A stretch of 10,227 nucleotides of DNA, taken from NCBI GenBank assembly GCA_913061385.1, contig CAJXTM010000063.1:1-10227 (forward strand), read 5' to 3'. This document shows positions 1 through 6,321 of the stretch, one piece after another; the stretch's first letter is position 1, and the number at the start of each line of letters is the position of its first letter. Under the pieces are notes generated by a model that saw only the letters and a list, made by a program, of their open reading frames with translations, ran no database searches and was not told where the DNA came from. The stretch is from an uncultured Rhodopirellula sp. (lineage in GTDB: Bacteria > Planctomycetota > Planctomycetia > Pirellulales > Pirellulaceae). The translations under genes and the position numbers were made by a program.

Positions 1-49
1 ACGAGATCAGCCTCGGTCTCGTGGGCTCGGAGATGTGTATAAGAGACAG
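1..49. other. Residual Illumina Nextera adapter (not genomic)
   Basis: Bases 1-7 match the inner end of the P7 flow-cell oligo, 8-15 (CAGCCTCG) match an i7 index as I remember the Nextera set, 16-30 match the read-2 adapter, and 31-49 (AGATGTGTATAAGAGACAG) are the 19-base Tn5 mosaic end used in tagmentation. The order tail-index-adapter-mosaic end is that of a library construct, not a chromosome. The segment is therefore an untrimmed adapter at a contig end. It creates false coding potential: one minus frame reads into the peptide LLYTSPSPRDRG, and the sulfatase frame reads into LSLIHISEPTRPRLIS. Both are adapter translations and should not be annotated as protein. Confidence 0.98.
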
Positions 50-1117
50 ACCACGGTCTTTCCAAAACAGATCTGCATTGATTGGATTTTTTGGGCCATT
101 GGTCTTGGCATCAAGGCCGTTTCCAAAATCAAGAATGGTGGGAGTAATGTCGATATGGCTGATGAGAGACTCTGACTCGATGCCCCGTTTTTCTTGGTAG
201 GGATCGCGGACCACCATTGGGACTCGCAGACCACCTTCGTAGACGGTTGTCTTGCCACCCGCGAACGCCATCCCGTGGTCACTTGTGAAAACAATCATCG
301 TCTTGTCGTAAAGATCTGCTTCCTTGAGAATCTGTACCAGCTTGGCAACACCTTGGTCGATGCGGGAGCATGATTGATAATACTGGGCGAGTTCTTCACG
401 TGTTTCTGCAGTGTCTGGAAGAAAGGCCGGGATCGCGACTTCAGCGGGATCATAAAAGACTTCTTCGACACCTGCATGGGATTTATCATTCGGTTTGTTA
501 CCAAATAGATCTGGTTTGAGTTTCAGCTCCGATGTTTGGTCTTTGCCACCCCCGCGATGTGGGTCTGAGGTTGCGAAGTAGAGAAAGAAAGGTCGATCGT
601 CGTCACGGTTGGTGATGAATTCCCGGCTCGATTCGGCCATCTGCACGGCATTTCGGCCATTACCTTTGAGACTGGTTTCGAAATGGTAAACCGTTTCCGG
701 TGCTACATGATATTTGCCAATTTGCCCTGTTCGATAACCGGCTCGCGTCATCACTCGGGGCAACGATAGTTTGACCACATTGTGAAAAGATGAGAATTTG
801 TGGAAGTGGTGCTGGTGACCGAATTGACCATTTCGATGATTGTGCAGGCCACTCATCACGACACTTCGGCTCGCGCTGCAAGAAGCGGTGGTTGCAAACG
901 CATTCCGGAAAATGACACCGTCGCGGGCAACGGCATCAATTGCAGGTGTTTTTGCGATGGGATCTCCATAGCAACCCAGAGTTGGGCTTTCATCATCTGT
1001 GATGATGAAAAGTACATTCCGCTCTGCAGCAATCAGTGATGGATGAACAAGGCACAGCACTGCACAAATAGTGAGCAGTGAGAAAGTAAAACGGTGAGAC
1101 ATGGTGTGCAGCAGCAT
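50..1117 (-). CDS. Heparan N-sulfatase (SGSH)-like secreted sulfatase, 3' truncated
   Basis: A type I (formylglycine) sulfatase whose frame stays open from ATG at 1117 to the adapter junction, giving 356 genomic codons and no stop. Residues 1-31 form a signal peptide (hydrophobic stretch about 11-29, AA near the cleavage site). The core starts NVLFIITDDE, with metal-binding Asp41-Asp42. The sulfatase signature is Cys80-Ser-Ala-Ser-Arg84 (Cys codon at 878-880); Cys80 would be converted to formylglycine, and Ala replaces the usual Pro of CxPxR, a tolerated variant. GKYHVAPETVY (134-144), DDRPFFLYF (173-181), DPHR (185-188) and FTSDHG (277-282, Asp280/His281) resemble human SGSH as I recall it, supporting a sulfoglucosamine-type substrate. 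Relatives are about 450-500 residues, so roughly the last quarter is missing. ATG at 1117 is preferred over ATG at 1102 because a weak GGAA lies just upstream; both leave a good signal peptide. Substrate is inferred from similarity only. Confidence 0.9.
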
Positions 1118-1136
1118 GATTGTTCCGGGGTGTTAG

Positions 1137-1142
1137 ACTATA
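1137..1142 (-). promoter_or_regulatory. Possible -10 element of the truncated sulfatase
   Basis: Read on the minus strand, 1142-1137 is TATAGT, one mismatch from the TATAAT consensus and about 19 bases before the ATG at 1117. No convincing -35 hexamer lies 16-18 bases further upstream, so this is a weak call resting on one hexamer. Confidence 0.2.
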
Positions 1143-1156
1143 GATTCGCAGAGACA

Positions 1157-1166
1157 CAGGATCCTG
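1157..1166. promoter_or_regulatory. 10-bp palindrome between divergent genes, possible operator
   Basis: CAGGATCCTG is a perfect palindrome lying between the divergent starts at 1117 and 1252, with a looser outer TCGC/GCGA pair on its flanks. Its position would suit a dimeric regulator acting on one or both genes. A 10-bp palindrome can arise by chance, and no known operator is recognised. Confidence 0.2.
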
Positions 1167-1251
1167 GCGAATTTCGTCGTCGGATGGTGGGGCACCGCAG
1201 AACCAGCGGTGTGATCAGCGGTAACTACAGTTTAATGTGAATGAGCGTGTG

Positions 1252-3033
1252 ATGCAGACGAAGCAACCAATAAATTTGCACGGAAACGAGCGGCCGCGCT
1301 CCGGGGAAATAGGCATTTCTTCTCGTGGTGTACAGGAATCGTGTTGGGTCAGGTGGTGTTTGCTAAGTTGCTTTGTTGTATTGCATTTTGTGATTGGTAC
1401 GAGCGGTTCGGTCGTTGCCGCTGATCGAACAACATTATTTTTACCGCTCGCGCCGGATGCCAAAGGATCCGAGTCCGTTCAAGGTTTGTTTGCTGATGTA
1501 GCTTTTGGAGACCATGCATCTAGCGGCTGGAAATCCTATCGACGACTTTGGCAAGCTCACCACGCAGATCCTGCCAATCCTGTGATCCGACGCTTTCTCG
1601 GTTTGCCACTCAAGGCGGACTTTGAATCCACTGCAAAACGTGGGCGAGCGGCACCCCGTTGGCTTGGTTGGAAGGCAGGTTCCTATGCTCAAGTCGACAC
1701 AACGCATTTCGTGCTCTACAGCAGAGCCAATCGCGAAGACAGTATGAGAGTTGCCGAAGATTTGGAGCGATGTTACTGGGTCTGGACCCAGATGTTTTTT
1801 CCCTTGTGGGAATCAAATGCGCAGGTTTCATTGGCACTCAAGGATATGGGTGACGAAGTCTCTGTCGTGTCCTTCTTGGAAAGTAATCCACAACGTATTA
1901 CGGCTCGTCGAAAGTTGCGTGTGGTGCTGTGTAGTGATGCGGAGGAATACCGAAAGGTTCTAGGAGCAACTCCGGGCGTCGAACTTTCAACAGGATTTTA
2001 CAGCGATAAATACCAAACGGTTCTGCTGTTTGCTTCGGATCAGGATGATCCTGCGACACGGCGGCATGAGTTGGTGCACCAACTCTTTCGTGAAGCAACG
2101 CGTTCGGGATTGGGACGCAGTCAGCCAGCAGCAAACGAAGGTTTCTGGTTGATCGAGGGCATCGCTGGTTACTTTGAATCACTGCACCTGGGGCCGGAAG
2201 TTGCAACCGTCGGAGGCTGGGATGCTTCAAGACTGCAATTTGCCAGATACCGTTTGCTGGTTGGCGGTGACTCCATGTCAATGGATGAATTGAGGCAGGA
2301 TGGCAGGGAAACTGCGCAGGCCCGCTCTGATATTGCCCGCTGGTATGCCCATGCCATTCTACGGACACACCAACTGCTGGATGGTGGTAATGCTCGTGAT
2401 CGCCGGTGGGTCTACGACCAACTTGCAACGCGTTACAGAATTAAGTCAGATGCCGAAACTGAGGGCGTTGGAGTGAACTGGGACGAACTAGATCGCTCTG
2501 TCTCAAAATTCCTGATCGTTGATGACCAACATCTGTCTGGGAACCTTGTCTCTTACCCGATTCAACAATTGTGCTTGGCGGGGTGTGAAGTGTCTGAAAC
2601 AGGACTGCAAACGATTCCTGTGTCTTCTTCTATGCAGTGGCTTGACCTCTCACATTTGCCCATTGGGAATGCTGCGGTTCAGCGTTTAGTGCCTGACCCT
2701 GAAAAGCTGGAACAATTGAATTTGGAAGCGACGCGAATCGATTCGGGGTTGGGCAAGTGGCTGAGCAAGGCAATGAATCTCAATGAAGTGGATTTGAGTT
2801 GGACAAAGGCTGATGATGTGGCAATGAAATCACTTGAAGATGCAGCAGAAATCACGACTTTGTGGATGACCGGTACTCAAATTTCAGATCAATCTGTTGC
2901 TGTGATCATGAGGATGCCTGATTTGAAAAGTGTTGATGTGCAGCGCAGCAAAATTAGCGATGAAGGAGTCAAGCAATTGCAGTCAGGTCGACCTCAATTG
3001 GAAGTCAATCCTCTGGAGTTACGAACACAGTGA
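1252..3033 (+). CDS. Secreted gluzincin-like metallopeptidase with C-terminal leucine-rich repeats
   Basis: A 593-residue protein counted from ATG at 1252. GTG at 1237 opens the same frame five codons earlier but has no Shine-Dalgarno, whereas ATG 1252 has a GAG six bases upstream. The N-terminus has a long polar stretch, then a hydrophobic core at about 36-52 ending in VVAA, suggesting a Sec signal with a long n-region or a membrane anchor. The middle carries HELVH (272-276, codons from 2065), a zinc-binding HEXXH motif, followed by WLIEGIAGYFE (about 299-309), whose Glu302 is placed like the third zinc ligand of gluzincins. This resembles the DUF1570 type of peptidase-like proteins common in planctomycetes. 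About 438-577 holds four to five leucine-rich repeats (MQWLDLSHLPIG, LEQLNLEATRID, LNEVDLSWTKAD, ITTLWMTGTQIS, LKSVDVQRSKIS). The stop overlaps the next gene's start by 4 bases. Peptidase activity is inferred from the motifs; substrate unknown. Confidence 0.85.
   Translation: MQTKQPINLHGNERPRSGEIGISSRGVQESCWVRWCLLSCFVVLHFVIGTSGSVVAADRTTLFLPLAPDAKGSESVQGLFADVAFGDHASSGWKSYRRLWQAHHADPANPVIRRFLGLPLKADFESTAKRGRAAPRWLGWKAGSYAQVDTTHFVLYSRANREDSMRVAEDLERCYWVWTQMFFPLWESNAQVSLALKDMGDEVSVVSFLESNPQRITARRKLRVVLCSDAEEYRKVLGATPGVELSTGFYSDKYQTVLLFASDQDDPATRRHELVHQLFREATRSGLGRSQPAANEGFWLIEGIAGYFESLHLGPEVATVGGWDASRLQFARYRLLVGGDSMSMDELRQDGRETAQARSDIARWYAHAILRTHQLLDGGNARDRRWVYDQLATRYRIKSDAETEGVGVNWDELDRSVSKFLIVDDQHLSGNLVSYPIQQLCLAGCEVSETGLQTIPVSSSMQWLDLSHLPIGNAAVQRLVPDPEKLEQLNLEATRIDSGLGKWLSKAMNLNEVDLSWTKADDVAMKSLEDAAEITTLWMTGTQISDQSVAVIMRMPDLKSVDVQRSKISDEGVKQLQSGRPQLEVNPLELRTQ
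3015..3018 (+). promoter_or_regulatory. Ribosome binding site for the overlapping GTG start at 3030
   Basis: GGAG lies inside the end of the upstream gene, 11 bases before the GTG at 3030. The spacing is long. Together with the GTGA start/stop overlap it suggests re-initiation by ribosomes finishing the upstream gene. No other in-frame start lies near, since the next in-frame Met is residue 85. Confidence 0.45.
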
Positions 3034-4316
3034 CTAGCGAAAAAGCATCGCCCTACCCGGAGTTTTTTCCGGTTCGGCAGAATTTTCAGAAGCATGCTCT
3101 CCACGATATTCCGGATGCCATCGCTGCGACCGTCGAGCAGTCACCGCTAGCCGAAATCCAGCGGGGAAAGAGAGTGGCTATTGCCGTGGGCAGTCGTGGG
3201 ATCGCTAATCTAAATACGATCGTCGCCAGCGTTGTTCAACAAGTGAAGAATCGCGGGGGACGACCTGTCATTGTGCCTGCGATGGGGAGTCACGGAGGGG
3301 CAACGGTCGAGGGGCAGACGGCGGTGCTGGCCTCGTACGGGATCACGTCCGAGCAGATGGGCTGCCCGATCGATGCAAGTATGGATACGGTGCTGGTTGG
3401 CACGACGATGGATGGGGTCGATGTACACTTTGATCGTGTTGCCAGCGAAGCCGATCATGTTGTGGTGGTAAATCGAATCAAACCACACACACGTTTGGCG
3501 GGAAAGTACGAAAGTGGCCTAGTGAAAATGTTGATGATTGGACTTGGGAAGCATCGTGGTGCTTACCTTTATCATCAGGTGTTTCCCGATTACGACCATC
3601 GTCTGGAATTGCTCGCACCTGAGATAGTGTCAATGATTGTGCAGCGGGTTCCGATTATCGCCGGGATTGCGATTGTCGAAGATGCGTTTGAAAACACATC
3701 ACATATCGAGGCGGTTGCATCGGGTGATTTTCTGACGCGAGAGCCGGAGTTGTTGAAAATGGCTCGAGAGCGAATGCCGCGATTACCTTTTGATCATGCT
3801 GATTTGTTGATCGTAGACCAAATTGGAAAAGAGATCAGTGGATGTGGCATGGATACCAATGTGATCGGACGAAAGGTCAATGATCGCTGTGCTGCACCGG
3901 ATGAGTTTCCAAAAATCCGACAGATTTATGTTCGCTCCCTGACAGAAAAAACAGCAGGAAACGGATGTGGTGTTGGAATCGCCGATTACGGTCATCGAAA
4001 AGTAGCAAACGCACTTGATGAGAAAGTTACCCGCATCAATTGTGTCACCAGTGCGCATGTGACGGCAGGAGCGATTCCGATCACATTCGATTCTGATCAA
4101 GAGGTTCTGGATGCAGTGGTCTCGCAGACCCAGATAGGTCGACGGTCGGGTCTGAATTGGTTATGGATTCGCGATACGTTGCAACTCAGTGAGATTGCTT
4201 GCAGTCGAAGCTACTGGGAGGCTGCGAGCGAACGCTCTGATTTGGAACGACTCGGCGAGCCCCGTCCCTTGTGCTTCGACGATGTAGGTAACCTAACGTC
4301 GCGTTTTTTTTCGTGA
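3030..4316 (+). CDS. LarA-like enzyme (lactate racemase superfamily, DUF2088-type)
   Basis: A 428-residue cytoplasmic protein with no signal peptide, starting at a GTG that overlaps the upstream TGA (GTGA). The N-terminal half has VAIAVGSRG (49-57) and PAMGSHGGAT (83-92, His88), then VVNRIKPHTRLAGKYESG (147-163) with Lys151, His153 and Lys159, followed by LVKMLMIGLGKHRGA (164-178) with Lys166, Lys174 and His175. Conserved His and Lys residues in such motifs recall the nickel-pincer (NPN) cofactor and catalytic sites of LarA, although I cannot map them one to one. Characterised LarA relatives interconvert alpha-hydroxy acid stereoisomers: lactate, malate, phenyllactate, and sugar acids such as gluconate. 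Its place upstream of eda and kdgK hints at a sugar-acid substrate, which is inference. The coding end carries an 8-T run (4304-4311), so the last two or three residues depend on homopolymer accuracy. The lar genes for cofactor synthesis are not in the window. Confidence 0.8.
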   Translation: MTSEKASPYPEFFPVRQNFQKHALHDIPDAIAATVEQSPLAEIQRGKRVAIAVGSRGIANLNTIVASVVQQVKNRGGRPVIVPAMGSHGGATVEGQTAVLASYGITSEQMGCPIDASMDTVLVGTTMDGVDVHFDRVASEADHVVVVNRIKPHTRLAGKYESGLVKMLMIGLGKHRGAYLYHQVFPDYDHRLELLAPEIVSMIVQRVPIIAGIAIVEDAFENTSHIEAVASGDFLTREPELLKMARERMPRLPFDHADLLIVDQIGKEISGCGMDTNVIGRKVNDRCAAPDEFPKIRQIYVRSLTEKTAGNGCGVGIADYGHRKVANALDEKVTRINCVTSAHVTAGAIPITFDSDQEVLDAVVSQTQIGRRSGLNWLWIRDTLQLSEIACSRSYWEAASERSDLERLGEPRPLCFDDVGNLTSRFFS

Positions 4317-4506
4317 TTTTGGGTCATGTTTTGATGACGCTGGAACTTTGAGAGAGACACTGGACCTGCCTCTTGCATGCAGCCCGTGATAAAGGTTTTC
4401 GGTAATCATGCAGAGATGGTATTGGGACTGGTGTGTCTGCGACGCTCAAGGGACAATGCTTTTGCTCCGTTCACAGACCTAGACGATTAGCTCGAGATTG
4501 GCTTAC
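4317..4506. other. Intergenic gap between LarA-like gene and eda
   Basis: A 190-base gap separates the two co-directional genes. I find no convincing hairpin with a T-run, no clear promoter hexamer pair and no small ORF with a ribosome binding site. The heptamer CATGCAG occurs twice (about 4377-4383 and 4408-4414), too little to call a regulatory repeat. The gap is long enough that eda may start its own transcript. Confidence 0.5.
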
Positions 4507-5169
4507 ATGGATTCACTTTTCCCCGAAGCAATGCTGCAACGTATCGAAAAATGCGGTGTAATTGCGGTGCTGGTCGTTGATCAGCCTGAGAACGTGGTGC
4601 CACTGGCACGGGCGTTGTTGGCGTGTGGTATCGACGTCATGGAATTGACATTGCGCACCCCTGCAGCGGTTGATGCCTTGCGCATCGTTCGTGAGCAGGT
4701 GCCAGAGATGCTGGCAGGAGTGGGCACTATTCTGAATTCTAGCCAACTGGAAGAGGTGGTCGATGCGGGAGCCGCCTTCGGTGTTGCACCGGGATTGAAT
4801 GTGAAGGTTGTCGAGCGGGCAAAGGAGCTTGGTTTACCATTCGCGCCGGGAATATTGACGCCGTCGGAGATCGAGTTGGCTGTTGAACTGGGCTGCCGGG
4901 AATTGAAGTTCTTTCCTGCCGAACCGAGTGGTGGAATCAAGTATTTGCGTAGTATGTATGCGCCGTACGCCCATTTGGGACTTCAGTTTTTGCCACTCGG
5001 CGGCATCAACGCAGCTAACATGGCAGGTTATTTATTCGATGCTGCGGTACCCGCCATTGGTGGGTCATGGTTAGCGCCTCGAAAATTGATTCAAGAAAAA
5101 AACTGGTCGGTCGTCATTGACCATGCCACCGAAGCCCGACGTATTGTCAAGGAGTTGCGCGAGAGATGA
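4507..5169 (+). CDS. eda: KDPG / 4-hydroxy-2-oxoglutarate aldolase
   Basis: A class I (Schiff-base) aldolase cleaving 2-keto-3-deoxy-6-phosphogluconate to pyruvate and glyceraldehyde 3-phosphate, the last step of the Entner-Doudoroff and uronate pathways; relatives also act on 4-hydroxy-2-oxoglutarate. Counted from ATG at 4507, the protein has 220 residues, typical of the family. Visible motifs are CGVIAVL at the first strand, ELTLRTP (46-52) with the catalytic Glu46 and phosphate-side Arg50, GVGTILN (72-78), GVAPGLN (92-98), and ELKFFPAE (132-139) with Schiff-base Lys134. These numbers lie within one residue of Glu45, Arg49 and Lys133 of E. coli Eda, which supports the ATG over the in-frame TTG at 4498. 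Its stop overlaps the kdgK start (ATGA), so the two are almost certainly cotranscribed and translationally coupled. Cytoplasmic. Confidence 0.95.
   Translation: MDSLFPEAMLQRIEKCGVIAVLVVDQPENVVPLARALLACGIDVMELTLRTPAAVDALRIVREQVPEMLAGVGTILNSSQLEEVVDAGAAFGVAPGLNVKVVERAKELGLPFAPGILTPSEIELAVELGCRELKFFPAEPSGGIKYLRSMYAPYAHLGLQFLPLGGINAANMAGYLFDAAVPAIGGSWLAPRKLIQEKNWSVVIDHATEARRIVKELRER
5151..5154 (+). promoter_or_regulatory. Ribosome binding site for overlapping kdgK start
   Basis: GGAG, within AAGGAG at 5149-5154, lies inside the last codons of eda, 11 bases before the kdgK ATG at 5166. It fits translational coupling through the ATGA overlap. Confidence 0.5.
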
Positions 5170-6254
5170 AATCGATCATTACATTTGGCGAAATCATGGG
5201 GCGTTTGACTCCACCCGGCTTCATACGTCTTGGGCAGGGTTTGCCGGGTACGCTTGAAGTCACTTTTGCCGGGGCAGAAGCGAATGTAGCTGCTTCGTTG
5301 GCGTTCTTTGGGGCGGAAGCCAAGTTCGTGACAGCATTGCCTCATAACGACCTGGCAGACGCCTGCATCGCATCATTGCAAGCCACTGGCATGGCATCTC
5401 ACATCGTCCGTACCGATTACGGTCGCATGGGGCTTTATTTTCTCGAGAAAGGTGCTAACCAGAGACCCAGTCGTGTGCTTTATGATCGTGACCATTCAGC
5501 AATCAGTATGACGGAACCAAACGTTTATGATTGGCCGGGAATCTTTGCAGATAGTCAATGGTTTCACGTGACCGGGATCACGCCGGCAATTTCAAGTCAG
5601 GCGGCTGACGCAACGATCGCCGCAGTTCGTGCAGCAAAGCAGGCTGGTCTGACCGTTTCATGTGACCTGAACTTTCGAGCAAAACTTTGGCACTGGGAAC
5701 CTGAAACCCCCAAACGTGAATTAGCCAAGCGGGTGATGTCCGAAGTGCTGGCCAGTGTTGATGTGCTGATTGCCAACGAAGAGGATTGCGGTGATGTGCT
5801 CGGTATTCGCGGCGAACATTCAGATGTGCATTCTGGGAGATTGGATGTCGCCAGTTATCCGGAAGTTGCCAAGCAGGTGGTGTCGCAGTTTCCTAACATT
5901 GGAATTGTTGCGACCACGTTACGAGAAAGTTTATCAGCATCGCACAACAACTGGGGGGCAATGTTGTATACGGCTCAAAGTGATACTGCAATTTTTGCAC
6001 CAAGACAGAGCAATGATTATGCACCATACGAGATACGTAATATTGTTGATCGTGTGGGCGGTGGAGATTCGTTTGCAGCTGGATTGATTTATGCGTTAAC
6101 AAACACAGACTACTCTTCCTTGGAGGAGGCCCTTGACTTTGCTGTCGCAGCCTCTTGTCTGGCACATTCCATTGAGGGCGATTTCAACCATTCGAGCCGT
6201 GCAGAGGTCGATGCATTGGCTGGTGGATCTGGAGCGGGTCGAGTCGTACGTTGA
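5166..6254 (+). CDS. kdgK: 2-keto-3-deoxygluconate kinase (PfkB family)
   Basis: A 362-residue ribokinase/PfkB-family sugar kinase predicted to phosphorylate 2-keto-3-deoxygluconate with ATP, giving the KDPG cleaved by the eda product. The N-terminus ITFGEIMGRLTPPG (5-18) and FAGAEANVAASLAFFGA (34-50) form the family's substrate-side region. Tyr106 and Arg108 in VLYDRDHSA, and Arg171 in CDLNFRAKLW, match the positions where KDG kinases hold the keto-deoxy acid. PfkB signature 2 is VDRVGGGDSFAAGLIY (294-309), with the GGGD anion hole and catalytic Asp301. The family usually has about 310-350 residues, so this copy is slightly long, with extra sequence around 214-232 and a Gly-rich tail (353-358). 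The ATG at 5166 overlaps the eda stop by 4 bases. Assignment to KDG rather than fructose or another sugar rests on the Tyr-x-Arg motif and on the eda partner. Confidence 0.92.
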   Translation: MKSIITFGEIMGRLTPPGFIRLGQGLPGTLEVTFAGAEANVAASLAFFGAEAKFVTALPHNDLADACIASLQATGMASHIVRTDYGRMGLYFLEKGANQRPSRVLYDRDHSAISMTEPNVYDWPGIFADSQWFHVTGITPAISSQAADATIAAVRAAKQAGLTVSCDLNFRAKLWHWEPETPKRELAKRVMSEVLASVDVLIANEEDCGDVLGIRGEHSDVHSGRLDVASYPEVAKQVVSQFPNIGIVATTLRESLSASHNNWGAMLYTAQSDTAIFAPRQSNDYAPYEIRNIVDRVGGGDSFAAGLIYALTNTDYSSLEEALDFAVAASCLAHSIEGDFNHSSRAEVDALAGGSGAGRVVR

Positions 6255-6310
6255 AAAAGGACCAGGTTTGGCATGTTGTGGCTTCCTACGTTTCATACCT
6301 GCGAACGCAT

Positions 6311-6316
6311 GAGAAG
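6311..6316 (+). promoter_or_regulatory. Ribosome binding site of the second sulfatase
   Basis: GAGAAG ends 5 bases before the ATG at 6322. It is a good purine-rich site and fixes that start. The 67-base gap after kdgK shows no terminator, so cotranscription with eda-kdgK is plausible. Confidence 0.45.
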
Positions 6317-6321
6317 ATTGA

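Noticed and set aside
31..49. Tn5 mosaic end as evidence of a transposon
   Set aside because: It sits in the exact order of a Nextera library adapter with index and P7 tail, so it is a laboratory sequence, not a mobile element.
7..294. 95-residue minus-strand ORF ending in TSPSPRDRG
   Set aside because: It lies in another frame across the sulfatase gene and its C-terminus is adapter translation.
1237..1251. GTG at 1237 as the start of the peptidase-LRR gene
   Set aside because: It has no ribosome binding site; the ATG at 1252 has a GAG at suitable spacing. The difference is only five residues.
1898..2428. 176-residue minus-strand ORF
   Set aside because: It is antisense to the peptidase-LRR gene, His/Pro-rich with no recognisable motif, whereas the plus frame carries a clear HEXXH motif.
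4304..4311. Frameshift at the 8-T run near the end of the LarA-like gene
   Set aside because: The frame continues only a few codons to a stop and all conserved motifs lie upstream. An indel would change only the last residues, so there is no positive evidence of a broken gene.
4498..4506. TTG at 4498 as the eda start
   Set aside because: The only purine-rich stretch is directly adjacent to it, and starting at the ATG at 4507 puts the active-site residues within one position of E. coli Eda.
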